From: Rhizobium altiplani
GTDB lineage: Bacteria > Pseudomonadota > Alphaproteobacteria > Rhizobiales > Rhizobiaceae
DNA length: 64,000 bases
Direction: 5' to 3'
NCBI RefSeq assembly: GCF_001542405.1
Contig: NZ_LNCD01000003.1
Span: 1-64,000, forward strand
The position numbers and the translations under genes are program-made. The notes beneath the pieces are model-generated. The model saw nothing but the letters and a program-made list of their open reading frames with translations, was not told the DNA's origin and did no database searches. Shown in pieces: positions 26,059 through 35,629 of this stretch (position 1 is its first letter; each line of letters opens with the position of its first letter).

Positions 26059-27029
26059 GCTGCCTCTCCTGCGTTCAGGCTCTTTTCCTGGCGCCACCAC
26101 TCTACGAGATCGCGCAGGCCTTCTTCCATTGTCACCTTTGCGCTGAAGCCTAGAAGCTTCTCTGCCTTGACAGTAGAGGCAAGGCGCCGCGGCACGGCAT
26201 TGACCTTGCGCGCCGGCCCGAATTGCGGTTCCAGCGAAGAGCCCATGACCTTGGTCAGGAGGGCTGCAAGTTCTCGAAGGCTCGTCTCGCTGCCGCTTGC
26301 GACGTTGAAAACCTCATCGGTGACATCGGATTGTGCTGCAAGCAGGTTGGCCCGTGCGATGTCGTGCACATGCACGAAATCCATCGTTTGCATGCCATCG
26401 CCGAGGATGATCGGCGGCAGGCCGCTGGCAATGCGTTCCATCCAGCGGATCAGCACTTCCGTGTAGGCGCCATAGACGTCCATGCGCGGACCGTAGACGT
26501 TGAAGTAGCGAAGCGCGACGTAACGCAGGCCGTACATCTCCGCAAAGCTGCGCAGCAGGCCTTCGTTGAAGGCTTTGGCAGCACCGTAAATGGTCCGATT
26601 GTTGTAAGGGTGATGTTCCTCGGTGGTCGGGAACGTATCGGCCAGCCCCAGGACCGAGGCGGAGGACGCAGCCACAACTTTGGAAACTCCAGCCTGCACG
26701 GCCGCTTCGAGAACGTCGAACGTTCCGCCTGCCAGAACATCAAAGGCAAGCCGTGGCTCCTCGGCGCATTGCGTGATGCGAATGGCGGCCTGGTGGAAGA
26801 CGACATCGATGCCCTGGCTGACATCCTTGAGAAGCGCACGGTCCCTGATATCGCCCTCGACAATCGTCACCGGAGCCCGATCGATGGCGTCAACAAGGTT
26901 CTCACGCCTGCCTCGGACGAAATTGTCCAGGACCACGATTTCCCTGGGGTCTTCGCGGGCGACGAGATCGGCAATATGCGAGCCGATGAGACCGGCGCCA
27001 CCGGTGATCAAGATCCGCTTGTTCTTCAT
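26055..27029 (-). CDS. NAD-dependent nucleotide-sugar epimerase/dehydratase
   Basis: A 324-residue extended short-chain dehydrogenase: GGAGLIGSHIADLV for NAD binding at residues ~10-23, the catalytic YGAAK at about 168-172, and sugar-binding YFNVYGPRMDVYGAYTEVL. It resembles UDP-glucose/UDP-GlcNAc 4-epimerases and dTDP/UDP-sugar dehydratases. Which reaction it does is not certain, but pairing with the following aminotransferase points to a keto-sugar intermediate. Confidence 0.85.
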   Translation of the reverse strand: MKNKRILITGGAGLIGSHIADLVAREDPREIVVLDNFVRGRRENLVDAIDRAPVTIVEGDIRDRALLKDVSQGIDVVFHQAAIRITQCAEEPRLAFDVLAGGTFDVLEAAVQAGVSKVVAASSASVLGLADTFPTTEEHHPYNNRTIYGAAKAFNEGLLRSFAEMYGLRYVALRYFNVYGPRMDVYGAYTEVLIRWMERIASGLPPIILGDGMQTMDFVHVHDIARANLLAAQSDVTDEVFNVASGSETSLRELAALLTKVMGSSLEPQFGPARKVNAVPRRLASTVKAEKLLGFSAKVTMEEGLRDLVEWWRQEKSLNAGEAA

Positions 27030-27032
27030 GCT

Positions 27033-27743
27033 CTAACACTCCGAATTTGGTCCGCTTGAATCCTGATCCGTTCGCCAGCGGAGGAATTTTGCCGGAACGC
27101 CCGCAACAACTGAGAAGGGAGCGACGTCGTCAACGACCACGGCGCCAGCGCCGACAATTGCGCCCTTGCCGACGGTCACGCCGGGAAGAATGGTGGCATT
27201 GGTGCCGATGTCTGCCCATGCGCCGATAAGGACCGGCTTGATTTCCAGGTCGGTGCGAATGATGGGCATGTCGACCGGCATTGCAGTATGGCTTGAACCG
27301 AGGACCTTTGCGCCCGGACCCCATCCGACATGATCCTCAAGGACGAGATCACGTGCATCAAAATAGGCCTGCGGGCCGATCCAGACGTTGTTTCCGATCC
27401 GACAGGTGCCGTCGAATCTGCCCTGAATGTAGGCTTGGGCGCCGATAAACACCCCGTTGCCGATCTCGAAGGTTTCCGGGTGCTTGAAACCGGCTCCGCT
27501 ACCGACTTGCAGGCCGTCGCCACAAGCGCGCGCCAGGCTTTTCCAGATTGTCTTGCGCATGAAACTGTCGACGAAACCGTCGCCCGTTGCGAAGCGCGCG
27601 TAGAGTTCGACGAGACCCGCTGTCCCATAGGAGCGGGTGAGTTCCCCGGCCAGATGAACGACATAGTCAGGATCCACGGAGGTTTGCTGACGCCCATGCA
27701 CGGCCAGGACAAGACGCACGCCGGTGACGGGGTCAGCTGACAT
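27033..27743 (-). CDS. Hexapeptide-repeat sugar acyltransferase
   Basis: A 236-residue left-handed beta-helix transferase. Repeats span about residues 90-215 (FEIGNGVFIGAQAYIQG, CRIGNNVWIGPQAYFDA, DIGTNATILPGVTVGKGAIVGAGAVVVDDV) and end with the PAKFLRWR cap. The N-terminal ~85 residues are an extra helical region (HLAGELTRSYGTAGLVELYARFATG). It probably acetylates an amino sugar of the polysaccharide. The ATG at 27743 overlaps the upstream aminotransferase gene by 11 bases. Confidence 0.8.
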   Translation of the reverse strand: MSADPVTGVRLVLAVHGRQQTSVDPDYVVHLAGELTRSYGTAGLVELYARFATGDGFVDSFMRKTIWKSLARACGDGLQVGSGAGFKHPETFEIGNGVFIGAQAYIQGRFDGTCRIGNNVWIGPQAYFDARDLVLEDHVGWGPGAKVLGSSHTAMPVDMPIIRTDLEIKPVLIGAWADIGTNATILPGVTVGKGAIVGAGAVVVDDVAPFSVVAGVPAKFLRWRTDQDSSGPNSEC

Positions 27744-28839
27744 AGGCTTCCTGCTCCACAGCAGCTGCAATCTGATCGACTTGCCTCAGTGTCAGCTCCG
27801 GATAGATCGGCAGCGAGAGCACCTCACGCGCTGCGGCCTCCGATATCGGGAAATCTCCGGCACGATAGCCAAGATCAGCATGCGCCTTTTGAAGGTGGAT
27901 CGGGATCGGATAATGGAGGCCGGTATGGATGCCCGCCGACCGCAACGAGTGCTGGAGATGCTCACGGTCGCGCGAGCGCACGGCGTAGACATGATAGACA
28001 TGGCGCCGATCCATCATCGCAACGGGGGCGCTGACCGAGCGCGAGCTGGCCAAAAGGCCGGAGTAGCGATTGGCACGAACCCGGCGTGCTTCGGTCCAGG
28101 CCTCGAGGTGCCGAAGTTTGACGCGCAGGATCGCGCCCTGGATCTCATCCATGCGATAGTTGTAGCCCTTCAGCGCATGGTGATAGCGCTGCTCCTGGCC
28201 CCAGTCCCGCAGCATCCTGATCGTCTTGGCGTGCTCGTCGTCGTTGGTGACGACGATGCCGCCCTCGCCACAGGCCCCGAGGTTCTTGCCGGGGTAGAAG
28301 CTGAAACAGCCGGACACGCCGATACTTCCCGCACGGCGTTGCTTGTATTCTGCGCCGTGGGCTTGGCAGGCGTCTTCGATGACAGGAATTCCGTGCCTGT
28401 CAGCAATGGCCTTGATGGCGTCCATGTCGGCCATCTGCCCATAGAGATGGACAGGCATTATGGCCTTGGTCCGAGGCGTGATTGCTGCCTCAAGCAAGGC
28501 CGGATCCATTGTGAGCGTTACCGGTTCGACATCGACGAAGACCGGGCGGGCCCCGGTATAGCAGACCGCGGATGCGGTTGCGACGAAGCTGAAGGAAACG
28601 GTAATGACCTCGTCGCCCGGGCCAACGCCTGCGGCGAGCAAGGCAAGATGCAAAGCGCTTGTGCCGGTGTTGACGGCGATCGCATGCTTGGCGTCGCAAT
28701 AGGCCGCGAACTCCTCTTCGAAGCGAGCAACTTCTTCGCCAAGGACATAGTGGCCCGACGCCAGCACGCGCAGCACTGCGGGTTCAACCTCGCTTCTGAT
28801 GGCGGCGTACTGAGCCTTGAGATCGAGAAGGGGGATCAT
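27733..28839 (-). CDS. DegT-family aminotransferase, WbpE/WlbC-like
   Basis: A 368-residue PLP aminotransferase: [75 protein letters not shown] and the PLP lysine in CFSFYPGKNLGACGEGG. With the oxidoreductase and acetyltransferase before it in the operon, it fits the WbpB/WbpE/WbpD set that makes 2,3-diacetamido-2,3-dideoxy-uronate from UDP-GlcNAcA. It would act on the 3-keto sugar. The start at 28839 overlaps the oxidoreductase stop by four bases. Confidence 0.87.
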   Translation of the reverse strand: MIPLLDLKAQYAAIRSEVEPAVLRVLASGHYVLGEEVARFEEEFAAYCDAKHAIAVNTGTSALHLALLAAGVGPGDEVITVSFSFVATASAVCYTGARPVFVDVEPVTLTMDPALLEAAITPRTKAIMPVHLYGQMADMDAIKAIADRHGIPVIEDACQAHGAEYKQRRAGSIGVSGCFSFYPGKNLGACGEGGIVVTNDDEHAKTIRMLRDWGQEQRYHHALKGYNYRMDEIQGAILRVKLRHLEAWTEARRVRANRYSGLLASSRSVSAPVAMMDRRHVYHVYAVRSRDREHLQHSLRSAGIHTGLHYPIPIHLQKAHADLGYRAGDFPISEAAAREVLSLPIYPELTLRQVDQIAAAVEQEAYVS

Positions 28840-29873
28840 GCAATCAGCCTCGCGGGCTCGAGTTCGATGACACGTCCGCGCTGGGCAAGCGACTGGGTGG
28901 CAGCCTCGAGAATGCGCACCACGCGAAGTCCCGCATGACCGTCGGCGATCGGCTGGCCGTTTGTCATGACACAATCGACAAACTGCTTGAGCTCACGTCC
29001 AAGCGCTTCCGTCATATCAAGTTGTGGGGCGTACATATCTCCGGTGCGATAGCCGACGCGCATGTCGTGGACCTTCTTGCCATCGGCCTGCGGATTGCCG
29101 TTGAGTGTGATGCCCTTGTCATAGACCTTGATCTTCTCGCTCGGCTCCAGATCGTCATAGACGATCATCTTGCTGCTGCCGCCGATAAGCGTACGGCGCA
29201 CTTTGACCGGCGCCAGCCAGTTGACGTGGATGTGGGCGATCAGCTTGCTTTCGAAGAAGAGCGTCAGATAGGCGATGTTTTCGGGCTCACCGGCAACATG
29301 GCCCATGCCCGTTGCCGAGACCGCCACCGGCTTTTCCGGCAGCACGTAATCCATGATTGACAGGTCATGGACTGCGAGATCCCAGATGACGCTGACATCA
29401 TGCTGGAAGAGGCCGAGATTCACGCGCACTGAATCGTAGTAATAGATGTCTCCGAGACCATTCTCGATGATTTCCCGCATCTTGCGCACCGCACCTGTAT
29501 GAATGAAGGTGTGGTCAACCGCGAGAATGAGCCGACGCCGCGCGGCCTCTTCCACCATCCGGCGAGCTTCTTCGGACGTTGACGCCATCGGCTTTTCGAC
29601 AAACACATGCTTGCCGGCCATCAGCGCTTTCATGGCCAGCATGTAGTGAGCCGACACGGGCGTCGCGATCGCAACGGCGTCAACACGGGGATCACGCAAG
29701 ACCTCGTCGAAATCGTCTGTAATCTGGACCGTCGGGTAGCGCAGCTGGACGCCGGCGAGGCGATCCTTTTTGAGATCGCATACCCAAATAAGCTTTGCAC
29801 CTGGCGTTTCTGCAAGATTCCGGACCAGGTTCGGCCCCCAATATCCGTAACCGACGACGGCAACCCCAATCAT
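28836..29873 (-). CDS. Gfo/Idh/MocA sugar oxidoreductase, WbpB/WlbA-like
   Basis: A 345-residue NAD-dependent enzyme. The Rossmann motif is [17 protein letters not shown] at the N-terminus, followed by the family EKP motif ([10 protein letters not shown]) near residue 95 and the substrate-side [23 protein letters not shown]. In the WbpB/WlbA pathway it oxidises C3 of UDP-GlcNAc-uronate before amination. Assignment rests on family plus the three-gene context; the substrate is not proven. Confidence 0.83.
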   Translation of the reverse strand: MIGVAVVGYGYWGPNLVRNLAETPGAKLIWVCDLKKDRLAGVQLRYPTVQITDDFDEVLRDPRVDAVAIATPVSAHYMLAMKALMAGKHVFVEKPMASTSEEARRMVEEAARRRLILAVDHTFIHTGAVRKMREIIENGLGDIYYYDSVRVNLGLFQHDVSVIWDLAVHDLSIMDYVLPEKPVAVSATGMGHVAGEPENIAYLTLFFESKLIAHIHVNWLAPVKVRRTLIGGSSKMIVYDDLEPSEKIKVYDKGITLNGNPQADGKKVHDMRVGYRTGDMYAPQLDMTEALGRELKQFVDCVMTNGQPIADGHAGLRVVRILEAATQSLAQRGRVIELEPARLIA

Positions 29874-30376
29874 CTTGCTCTCCCCGATGGAATGACTTCG
29901 ACTGGCGCATCCTTTGCGCGGCCAATAATCTTTGCCGGTACACCGGCAACAATTGCGTATGCAGGCACGTCCTTGGTAACGACCGCGCCCGCGCCGATCT
30001 GAGCGCCTTCACCAATCGTTATGCCGGCGACGATGGTCGCGTTGCTGCCGATCGAGGCGTAACGCTTGACGAGCGTCGGCACGACCGACCAGTCCTTGTC
30101 AGACTGAAGGGAACCATCGAGGTTGACGGCACGTGGGTGCAGATCGTTGGTAAACATCACACCGTGACCCACGAAAACGCCGTCTTCGATGGTGACGCCC
30201 TCGCAGATGAAGGAGTGGCTGGAAATCTTGCAGTTTTCTGCAATCGAGGCGTTCTTCTGGATCTCGACAAAAGTTCCGATGCGCGTGCCTGTGCCGATTG
30301 AACAGCCGTATAAATTGACGAGATCCGGATGATGGATAACTACATCATCGCCCAGCCTCACGCTTTGTGCGATCAT
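29870..30376 (-). CDS. Hexapeptide N-acetyltransferase, WbpD/WlbB-like
   Basis: A 168-residue beta-helix acetyltransferase ([59 protein letters not shown]). The conserved SHSFICEG and GHGVMFTND segments are typical of the WbpD/WlbB/FdtC group, which acetylate the 3-amino of UDP-aminouronates or dTDP-aminosugars. First gene of the leftward six-gene operon, ATG at 30376 after GGAGCGGG. Confidence 0.83.
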   Translation of the reverse strand: MIAQSVRLGDDVVIHHPDLVNLYGCSIGTGTRIGTFVEIQKNASIAENCKISSHSFICEGVTIEDGVFVGHGVMFTNDLHPRAVNLDGSLQSDKDWSVVPTLVKRYASIGSNATIVAGITIGEGAQIGAGAVVTKDVPAYAIVAGVPAKIIGRAKDAPVEVIPSGRAR

Positions 30377-30924
30377 GGTACCCGCTCCACGTGGAAACGG
30401 CGTGATCCAATCAGTTCATTTTTCACTTTGAGCATAAAAACGCGCCCCTCAGCTGAACCATGTACTGAGGACAAGGAAGTATTTTTTACCTTGAGAGTAA
30501 AGAAAACAAAAATCGGTATTCGATAGATCGAAAGGAGTACACTTGAAAGAATCTTACCAATTATACATTGGTCATCGAAAGTAATTTGTAGAACGGCATG
30601 GAGACTTTTCTATTGGTCTCGACTTTTGGGAACCGTGGGAGTTATGTCGGACAGCACGATTGGGGCATACGACAGAATTCATGCAGGCCAGGGTTCTTGC
30701 GTGACGGGGATGTTCGCGGTTTCTGCGACGAAGCAAAGCTTTCGACTGTGGCAGAGAATTATTCTCTTTCCCGCAGCCACCGGCACGTCGAGGGGCTTAT
30801 CCGGCCCTGTTGTTCCCGGTCAGCAAAAATACCGGTCGCTGCAGAATGGTCTTCGGCGCACGACCGAACGCATTTTGACCTACGTGTGCGATGACCGTCC
30901 TTCGGGCAGCGGCATCTGCGCTGC
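30377..30924. other. Non-coding, A+T-richer gap
   Basis: About 550 bases between the amino-sugar operon start and the UGT-like gene stop. The part at 30400-30600 is clearly A+T-richer than the neighbours and probably holds the promoter of the leftward amino-sugar operon. Rightward frames around 30598-30928 have no ribosome site or recognisable content. Confidence 0.4.
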
Positions 30925-32301
30925 TTAACGCATCTGTCGTGATTGCAGTTTCAAGAGCTCTGCGACATGTTTGGAGATCGCCGCGCTTCCCTCATTGCTG
31001 AGAAGCTCTTCACTGATCGTTTTCGCTTTGCCGCGGAATTGCTCACCGCCAAGAATATCTCGAATGCTGCTCGAAACGGATTGGACGGAGACATCCCTGC
31101 GCCAAAGTTTTTTGCCCACGCCTAAATGTTCGACGACGGAGGCGTTATAGGCCTGGTCGGCAAAAAACGGAATGCACAACATCGGTGTCGCTCCAAACAG
31201 CGCCTCCTGTACGCTATGGGGACCCGCCTGAGTGACGAAGCACTGCACGTTGGCAATGGCTAGAATTTCGGGCTGCGGAACAAACGATTCAAACCGAATT
31301 TTGTTATCCACAGGCAGCTTGGATACAAGCGACCGCTGATTTGCGGGCAAGCTCCAGAGCACACGGACATCGAGCAAACGCAATCCATCATGGACTGCTC
31401 TGGCAAAGGGACCATCGATCTCCACAGCTGAACCAAACGATACGTATACAATTGGACGCTCGATGTCTGCATCGATCCAGGCTCGAAGATCATCAGACAA
31501 TGGCAGGGATGAATGAAATTTGAGCGCAGGAAACTCCCGCCGGGTCGCCCCTTTGGTTTGCAGCGCCGAGCTTAACCGCCTTCGTTCCAACGAGGCCGTC
31601 CCGAAAACGAGCCATTCGGGGGGCACCGCTTCGTGCCCACGAATTGGAAAGGCAGCTTTAAACTCAGCTATTGCAGTTTGACGGACAGAACGCAGCTTCA
31701 GCCAATCGCCAAAAAATCGAAAGCGATAATATGATGAACATAGTGCCTTCGATACCGACGAGATCTTCTCGACAGCTGTCTGAACGATTTCAGGCACTCT
31801 GGTCAAACCAAACGTTTGAACGAAAGGCCTCTGGTGATAGGCGAGACTTCCGTCGAAACTATTGATCAGCAATCGCACACCCAGCGATTGAGCAATATGC
31901 GCGTACCAGTCTACAAACCACTTGGCATCGCTAATGATCACGTCCGGCCGTTGACGCTGAAGTTCCTCGTTCAATCGAAGGGCCTCGCGTCCGACTCCCG
32001 CACTAATTTTGGGGTAAATCGCCAGATAGTGAAGATAGAGACATACGCTGGTGAAGAAACTCGATCGCTTAAAAAACCGATCCATTTCCCTACCCAGCTC
32101 CTGCCGCGGTATCGCGTCAAGTTCGAACGACTCGAATGGAAAGCGCTTCAACAATGGGGCACATTCGCTGGCGATATAACATTTGATATGAAATCCCGCC
32201 TCCTTCAAAGCGTCCGCCAACTTCAGAAGCGGCTGAAGGTGACCGTAATCAGGAATGAAGCAGATGATAGCGACCGAGCGCTGTCTTGGGGGCAAGTACA
32301 C
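30925..32301 (-). CDS. Glycosyltransferase family 1 (UGT-type)
   Basis: A 458-residue GT-B transferase. The N-terminal acceptor domain opens with VAIICFIPDYGHLQPLLKLADALKEAGF. The C-terminal donor domain has PIVYVSFGSAVEID and the UGT signature FVPQPEILAIANVQCFVTQAGPHSVQEALFGATPMLCIPFFADQAYNA. This type usually glycosylates small molecules or lipids, so it is unusual in a polysaccharide locus. The GTG at 32301 has GAGGAG seven bases upstream and is preferred over the ATG at 32337, which lacks one. Confidence 0.82.
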   Translation of the reverse strand: MYLPPRQRSVAIICFIPDYGHLQPLLKLADALKEAGFHIKCYIASECAPLLKRFPFESFELDAIPRQELGREMDRFFKRSSFFTSVCLYLHYLAIYPKISAGVGREALRLNEELQRQRPDVIISDAKWFVDWYAHIAQSLGVRLLINSFDGSLAYHQRPFVQTFGLTRVPEIVQTAVEKISSVSKALCSSYYRFRFFGDWLKLRSVRQTAIAEFKAAFPIRGHEAVPPEWLVFGTASLERRRLSSALQTKGATRREFPALKFHSSLPLSDDLRAWIDADIERPIVYVSFGSAVEIDGPFARAVHDGLRLLDVRVLWSLPANQRSLVSKLPVDNKIRFESFVPQPEILAIANVQCFVTQAGPHSVQEALFGATPMLCIPFFADQAYNASVVEHLGVGKKLWRRDVSVQSVSSSIRDILGGEQFRGKAKTISEELLSNEGSAAISKHVAELLKLQSRQMR

Positions 32302-32361
32302 GAAATATCTCCTCGTCTCGATGACAGTCCCGGCCATAGAACGCTACAATTGCGTGGGTTA

Positions 32362-32661
32362 TCACGGCAGAACAGACCCCTGATCGCCACAACTCAGCTC
32401 AATGACTTCATTGGCGGTTCCGCGTTCTGCCGCCGCCTGCAACAAGGAGAGTTCTGACTGGTTGGTGAAATCGGCGGCGGAGCGTCCCTTACGTTGATCG
32501 ATAGCATGCGATATTGGCCATCCGACAGTTTCAGTAACGGTTGCGCCGAACGATCGTTGCCGACGCACATCGACGGCAGGGACATGATCGAGCCCAGATA
32601 CCCGCAGCTTCATCTTGCCTACACCCCTATCCATCTCCAATAAGTCTACTTGTGTCGCCAT
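32362..32661 (-). CDS. Possible small protein, unrecognised
   Basis: A 99-codon frame (MATQVDLLEMDRGVGKMKLRV, later GRSAADFTNQSELSLLQAAAE) lies between two same-strand glycosyltransferase genes. Composition is plausible but the ribosome site is weak and no family is recognised. It may be a real small gene or chance. Confidence 0.25.
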   Translation of the reverse strand: MATQVDLLEMDRGVGKMKLRVSGLDHVPAVDVRRQRSFGATVTETVGWPISHAIDQRKGRSAADFTNQSELSLLQAAAERGTANEVIELSCGDQGSVLP

Positions 32662-32704
32662 ATCGATCTCGGATACCTCGGCGGGATCGCTTCACTCGCC
32701 TACC

Positions 32705-33745
32705 TCACTGAATGGAGCGATGTACGCCCGATCGACGCCATTGATAATGGGCCAGCCGCCGCTGGAAAGAGGCATGCTTCCGGGCGAGCCACGTTCTCAA
32801 ATGCCCTCGCTTTCGTGCCCGGATGCGTTCAAACGATCGCCACTCCACAGTCGACTTTAGGTCCGGATTAATCGAGGAAGCGAACTGCTCATATGCTTGG
32901 GGCGTCGCTTCTAACTCTATGCCGCATTCGATCGATTGTTGCACATGTCGAATCGCCGTTCGAGAAAGTGCACTTTTGGCGAGGTTATAAAGGTGGGCGG
33001 CCTCTGGCAGATTTCCCGCCTCTTTACTGAACGCAGACGCAAACGCAGCAAGTCGCGCCTTCAGGTCAAAGAGCATACCGGAATGCACCGTCCGCTGCAT
33101 ACTGAGGGGATGCATTCGATAGCACGCCTGATCGGCGCCTTTTACGCGACCAACATCGCTGACCGAGGCGGCCCGCAGCCACATTTCCATATCTCCGGAA
33201 TGGGGCAAGGCAGGATCATATCCCCCAATGCGGTGCTGAACGCTTGTCCGCAGAACAACCTCTGGGCAACAAATAAAGTTGCTACCCGCCCGACACATCA
33301 TTTCGACCCATTCACTGCCAGACCAAATCGTCCAACCCGACGCCTTGGTCTTGATGTCCGATGGCGCCTCCTCCTGAAACATTCGTGGATTTCCATATAC
33401 GAGACCGACCGAGGGATGCTGATCCATCAGATCGGCTGCTCTGCGAAGTGCGCCAGGCGTCAACAAATCATCGGCCGAAAGTAGCACCACATAATCCGCC
33501 GATACGAGTTCAAGTCCCTCATTGTATGTCGCGATATGCCCTTTGTTCACAGGGTGATGGATAAAGGAAATGCGAGGATCGGACTCCGCCAACTCACGAC
33601 AAACATCTACCGTATCGTCCGACGAACAATCGTCGATAATGAGAACGCTTACATCGACGCCTTCCTGCGATAGAGCGCTGGCAACGCAGCCCCGTAAATA
33701 GCGACCGTAGTTGTAACATGGGATAACGATTTGGACGGTGCTCAC
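32705..33745 (-). CDS. Glycosyltransferase family 2
   Basis: A 346-residue GT-A enzyme: VQIVIPCYNYGRYLRGCVASALSQEG, LIIDDCSSDDT, and ADYVVLLSADDLLTPGAL with the DxD-equivalent DD. A helical Arg-rich C-terminus follows. It adds a sugar to the lipid-linked repeat unit on the cytoplasmic side. The GTG at 33745 (MSTVQIV) has AGAGG at a good distance; the ATG starts at 33802 and 33793 would add a non-conserved tail. Confidence 0.83.
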   Translation of the reverse strand: MSTVQIVIPCYNYGRYLRGCVASALSQEGVDVSVLIIDDCSSDDTVDVCRELAESDPRISFIHHPVNKGHIATYNEGLELVSADYVVLLSADDLLTPGALRRAADLMDQHPSVGLVYGNPRMFQEEAPSDIKTKASGWTIWSGSEWVEMMCRAGSNFICCPEVVLRTSVQHRIGGYDPALPHSGDMEMWLRAASVSDVGRVKGADQACYRMHPLSMQRTVHSGMLFDLKARLAAFASAFSKEAGNLPEAAHLYNLAKSALSRTAIRHVQQSIECGIELEATPQAYEQFASSINPDLKSTVEWRSFERIRARKRGHLRTWLARKHASFQRRLAHYQWRRSGVHRSIQ

Positions 33746-34511
33746 GTTCGCCTCTTCTCTCGGACCATGACCATGCGTGCGGTTTTCTTTCATTCCATCC
33801 ATGGATGGCGTGGTTTTTTGCCAGACCGTGAAGTGCCTCGTCAGACGGACATTCCCGCGCGATTTGGGATTGTTAAATGCCCCGAGTCTTTGGTTTTCCC
33901 CTCGTTAAGCGGATCCGGCTGGAAATTCTTGACGGCTCCCGACTTGATGTTCTCCCCTGCAGTCAAGCTATTGCTACGAGACGCCTTGCGGATTTTGGAA
34001 ATCTCGCATCGAAAGCTGCAGCTTAGGAAGCCTTGTCCGCCGCCACTTTGGGAGAAGCTCGTATACCCCCTTCGACTACTGGTCAGCGCTCAGCCGTGGC
34101 GTCGGTCCCGAAGTTCCCGGGCACGGCAGTTTGATCTCGGGTACCGTCCAGCCTTGAGAGGTGCATGATACGGTCCGTTCCAGCAGTCGAGTGGATCGAC
34201 GCAATTCATCTGCGGCTGCAAGAGGGTGGCCAACGTCGGCCCAGCTCCATCCACGCTGTGGCGATCAAGCATAAGCTCACCATCGCTGTCATCCTTGGTT
34301 TGGCCGAACAGTCGGCATCCGTCGCGCTGATCGGGGGTACTGGCAAATTTCAGCGTTCAGGCCAGTAGACATCTTGTTAGTTATCGCTGAATGGATGATC
34401 GATCCTGTCAGCCATTTGGTGAAAGCCAGTATAGCCTAGAGGTAATTGCCGGCGATTGAACTTCAAACTACACTAAATTGAGCGTCGGAAAGTATTTCGG
34501 AGGTCTGTCTG
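33746..34511. other. Divergent intergenic gap without recognised gene
   Basis: About 765 bases between two divergent glycosyltransferase genes. Rightward frames at 33731-34168 and 34165-34368 are open, but their sequence is unlike any protein I know and they have no good ribosome site. The region near 34380-34500 is A+T-rich and probably contains the promoter of the 34512 gene. Confidence 0.4.
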
Positions 34512-35582
34512 GTGCCATCAGTGTTTGTATTGCTTTCTAGACGCTTAGATGAAAAGGCGTGGAACGTGGCCTTTCTGAGAGGGGAGGCGCCGGATCAGTC
34601 CCCTTACGGATACCATCATGCGCGTTCAGCAGAATGGACGATAACCTTTTCAAAACCGACCGAGACGCATGGAATGGCTCGCCTGTTTGACAGCGTTTCC
34701 AGACGTGTGTTTGGATTTGACGTGGTGCACATATGGAGAAATCGATCCGACATTGCCAATTCGTCGTTTATTTGGACACACACTGAGGGCGAACATCTCG
34801 CCGCGAGCCTGTTGCTGCGTTTCAAGAGAGATCGCCGTTCGCGTCCGAGGCTAATAGCTCAGTCAGTTTGGCTGATGGATAGATGGGATCGAATGCCCCC
34901 CCCAAGACGCTGGCTCAACAGGTGGCTTTTACGTTCGGCAGATATACTGACCTTTCTTTCCCCTCTAAATGCTGAGAAGGCCCGCCGCCTTTTCCCAAAG
35001 ACCAGGGTAGAAGTGGTGCCCTTCGGTATATCTTTGGATTCGTTCAACACAAGTCGCCCGCCTCTGCAGAATTTCCACACCCCAATCCGAGTACTTGCAC
35101 TGGGAAACGATAGGCATAGGGATTGGCCGACTTTTGCCGCAGCCCTTGCTTCGGAGAAGCAGGTTGAGGTTCGAATTGGATCGAGCACATTTCCCCGCCA
35201 GCTGTTAGCGTCCCACTTTCAGGTCTCTCAACTTGATCTGGCTGGAATCCGCGCCTGGCTCGCTTGGGCCGATATTCTCGTGGTGCCACTGAAACCTAAT
35301 CTTCACGCGTCAGGTTTGACAACGGTACTTGAAGCTGTGGCGCTCGGCGTACCCGTCGTCGCATCGCGTTCGGGCGGGCTGGAATGGTATTTTGATCATG
35401 ACTGCGTCACCTACGTCGAATCAGAAGACCCTGATGAGCTTCGCAGGGCCATCTTGAGTCTGACGCCGGAGGTCGCTGCAGATCGAGCTAGACGGGCAAT
35501 TGAGCGTTTGAAGGGTAGCGACTTCTCGACGGAGGGATATGCTCGTCGCCATGTCGAATTAAGCCTTTCACTCCTACAGTAG
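34512..35582 (+). CDS. Glycosyltransferase family 4-like
   Basis: A 356-residue GT-B protein. The C-terminal half has the GT4 pattern: VEVVPFGISLDSFN, WLAWADILVVPLKPNLHASGLTTVLEAVALGVPVVASRSGGLEWYF with the ExxxxxxxE-like donor motif, then DPDELRRAIL. The N-terminus is short and divergent. GTG start at 34512 after GGAGG. It stands alone in the rightward direction between leftward genes, with lower G+C than neighbours, which may point to separate acquisition. Confidence 0.8.
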   Translation: MPSVFVLLSRRLDEKAWNVAFLRGEAPDQSPYGYHHARSAEWTITFSKPTETHGMARLFDSVSRRVFGFDVVHIWRNRSDIANSSFIWTHTEGEHLAASLLLRFKRDRRSRPRLIAQSVWLMDRWDRMPPPRRWLNRWLLRSADILTFLSPLNAEKARRLFPKTRVEVVPFGISLDSFNTSRPPLQNFHTPIRVLALGNDRHRDWPTFAAALASEKQVEVRIGSSTFPRQLLASHFQVSQLDLAGIRAWLAWADILVVPLKPNLHASGLTTVLEAVALGVPVVASRSGGLEWYFDHDCVTYVESEDPDELRRAILSLTPEVAADRARRAIERLKGSDFSTEGYARRHVELSLSLLQ

Positions 35583-35629
35583 ACACCAAGTGAGACATGC
35601 CATCCGCGTACCAAAACGCCGAGGCACGA

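Noticed and set aside
31816..32457. 213-codon rightward frame
   Set aside because: Overlaps the UGT-type gene antisense and continues into the gap without start support or domain.
33731..34368. Two rightward frames in the gap before the GT4 gene
   Set aside because: No good ribosome site, odd composition and partial antisense overlap with the GT2 gene.
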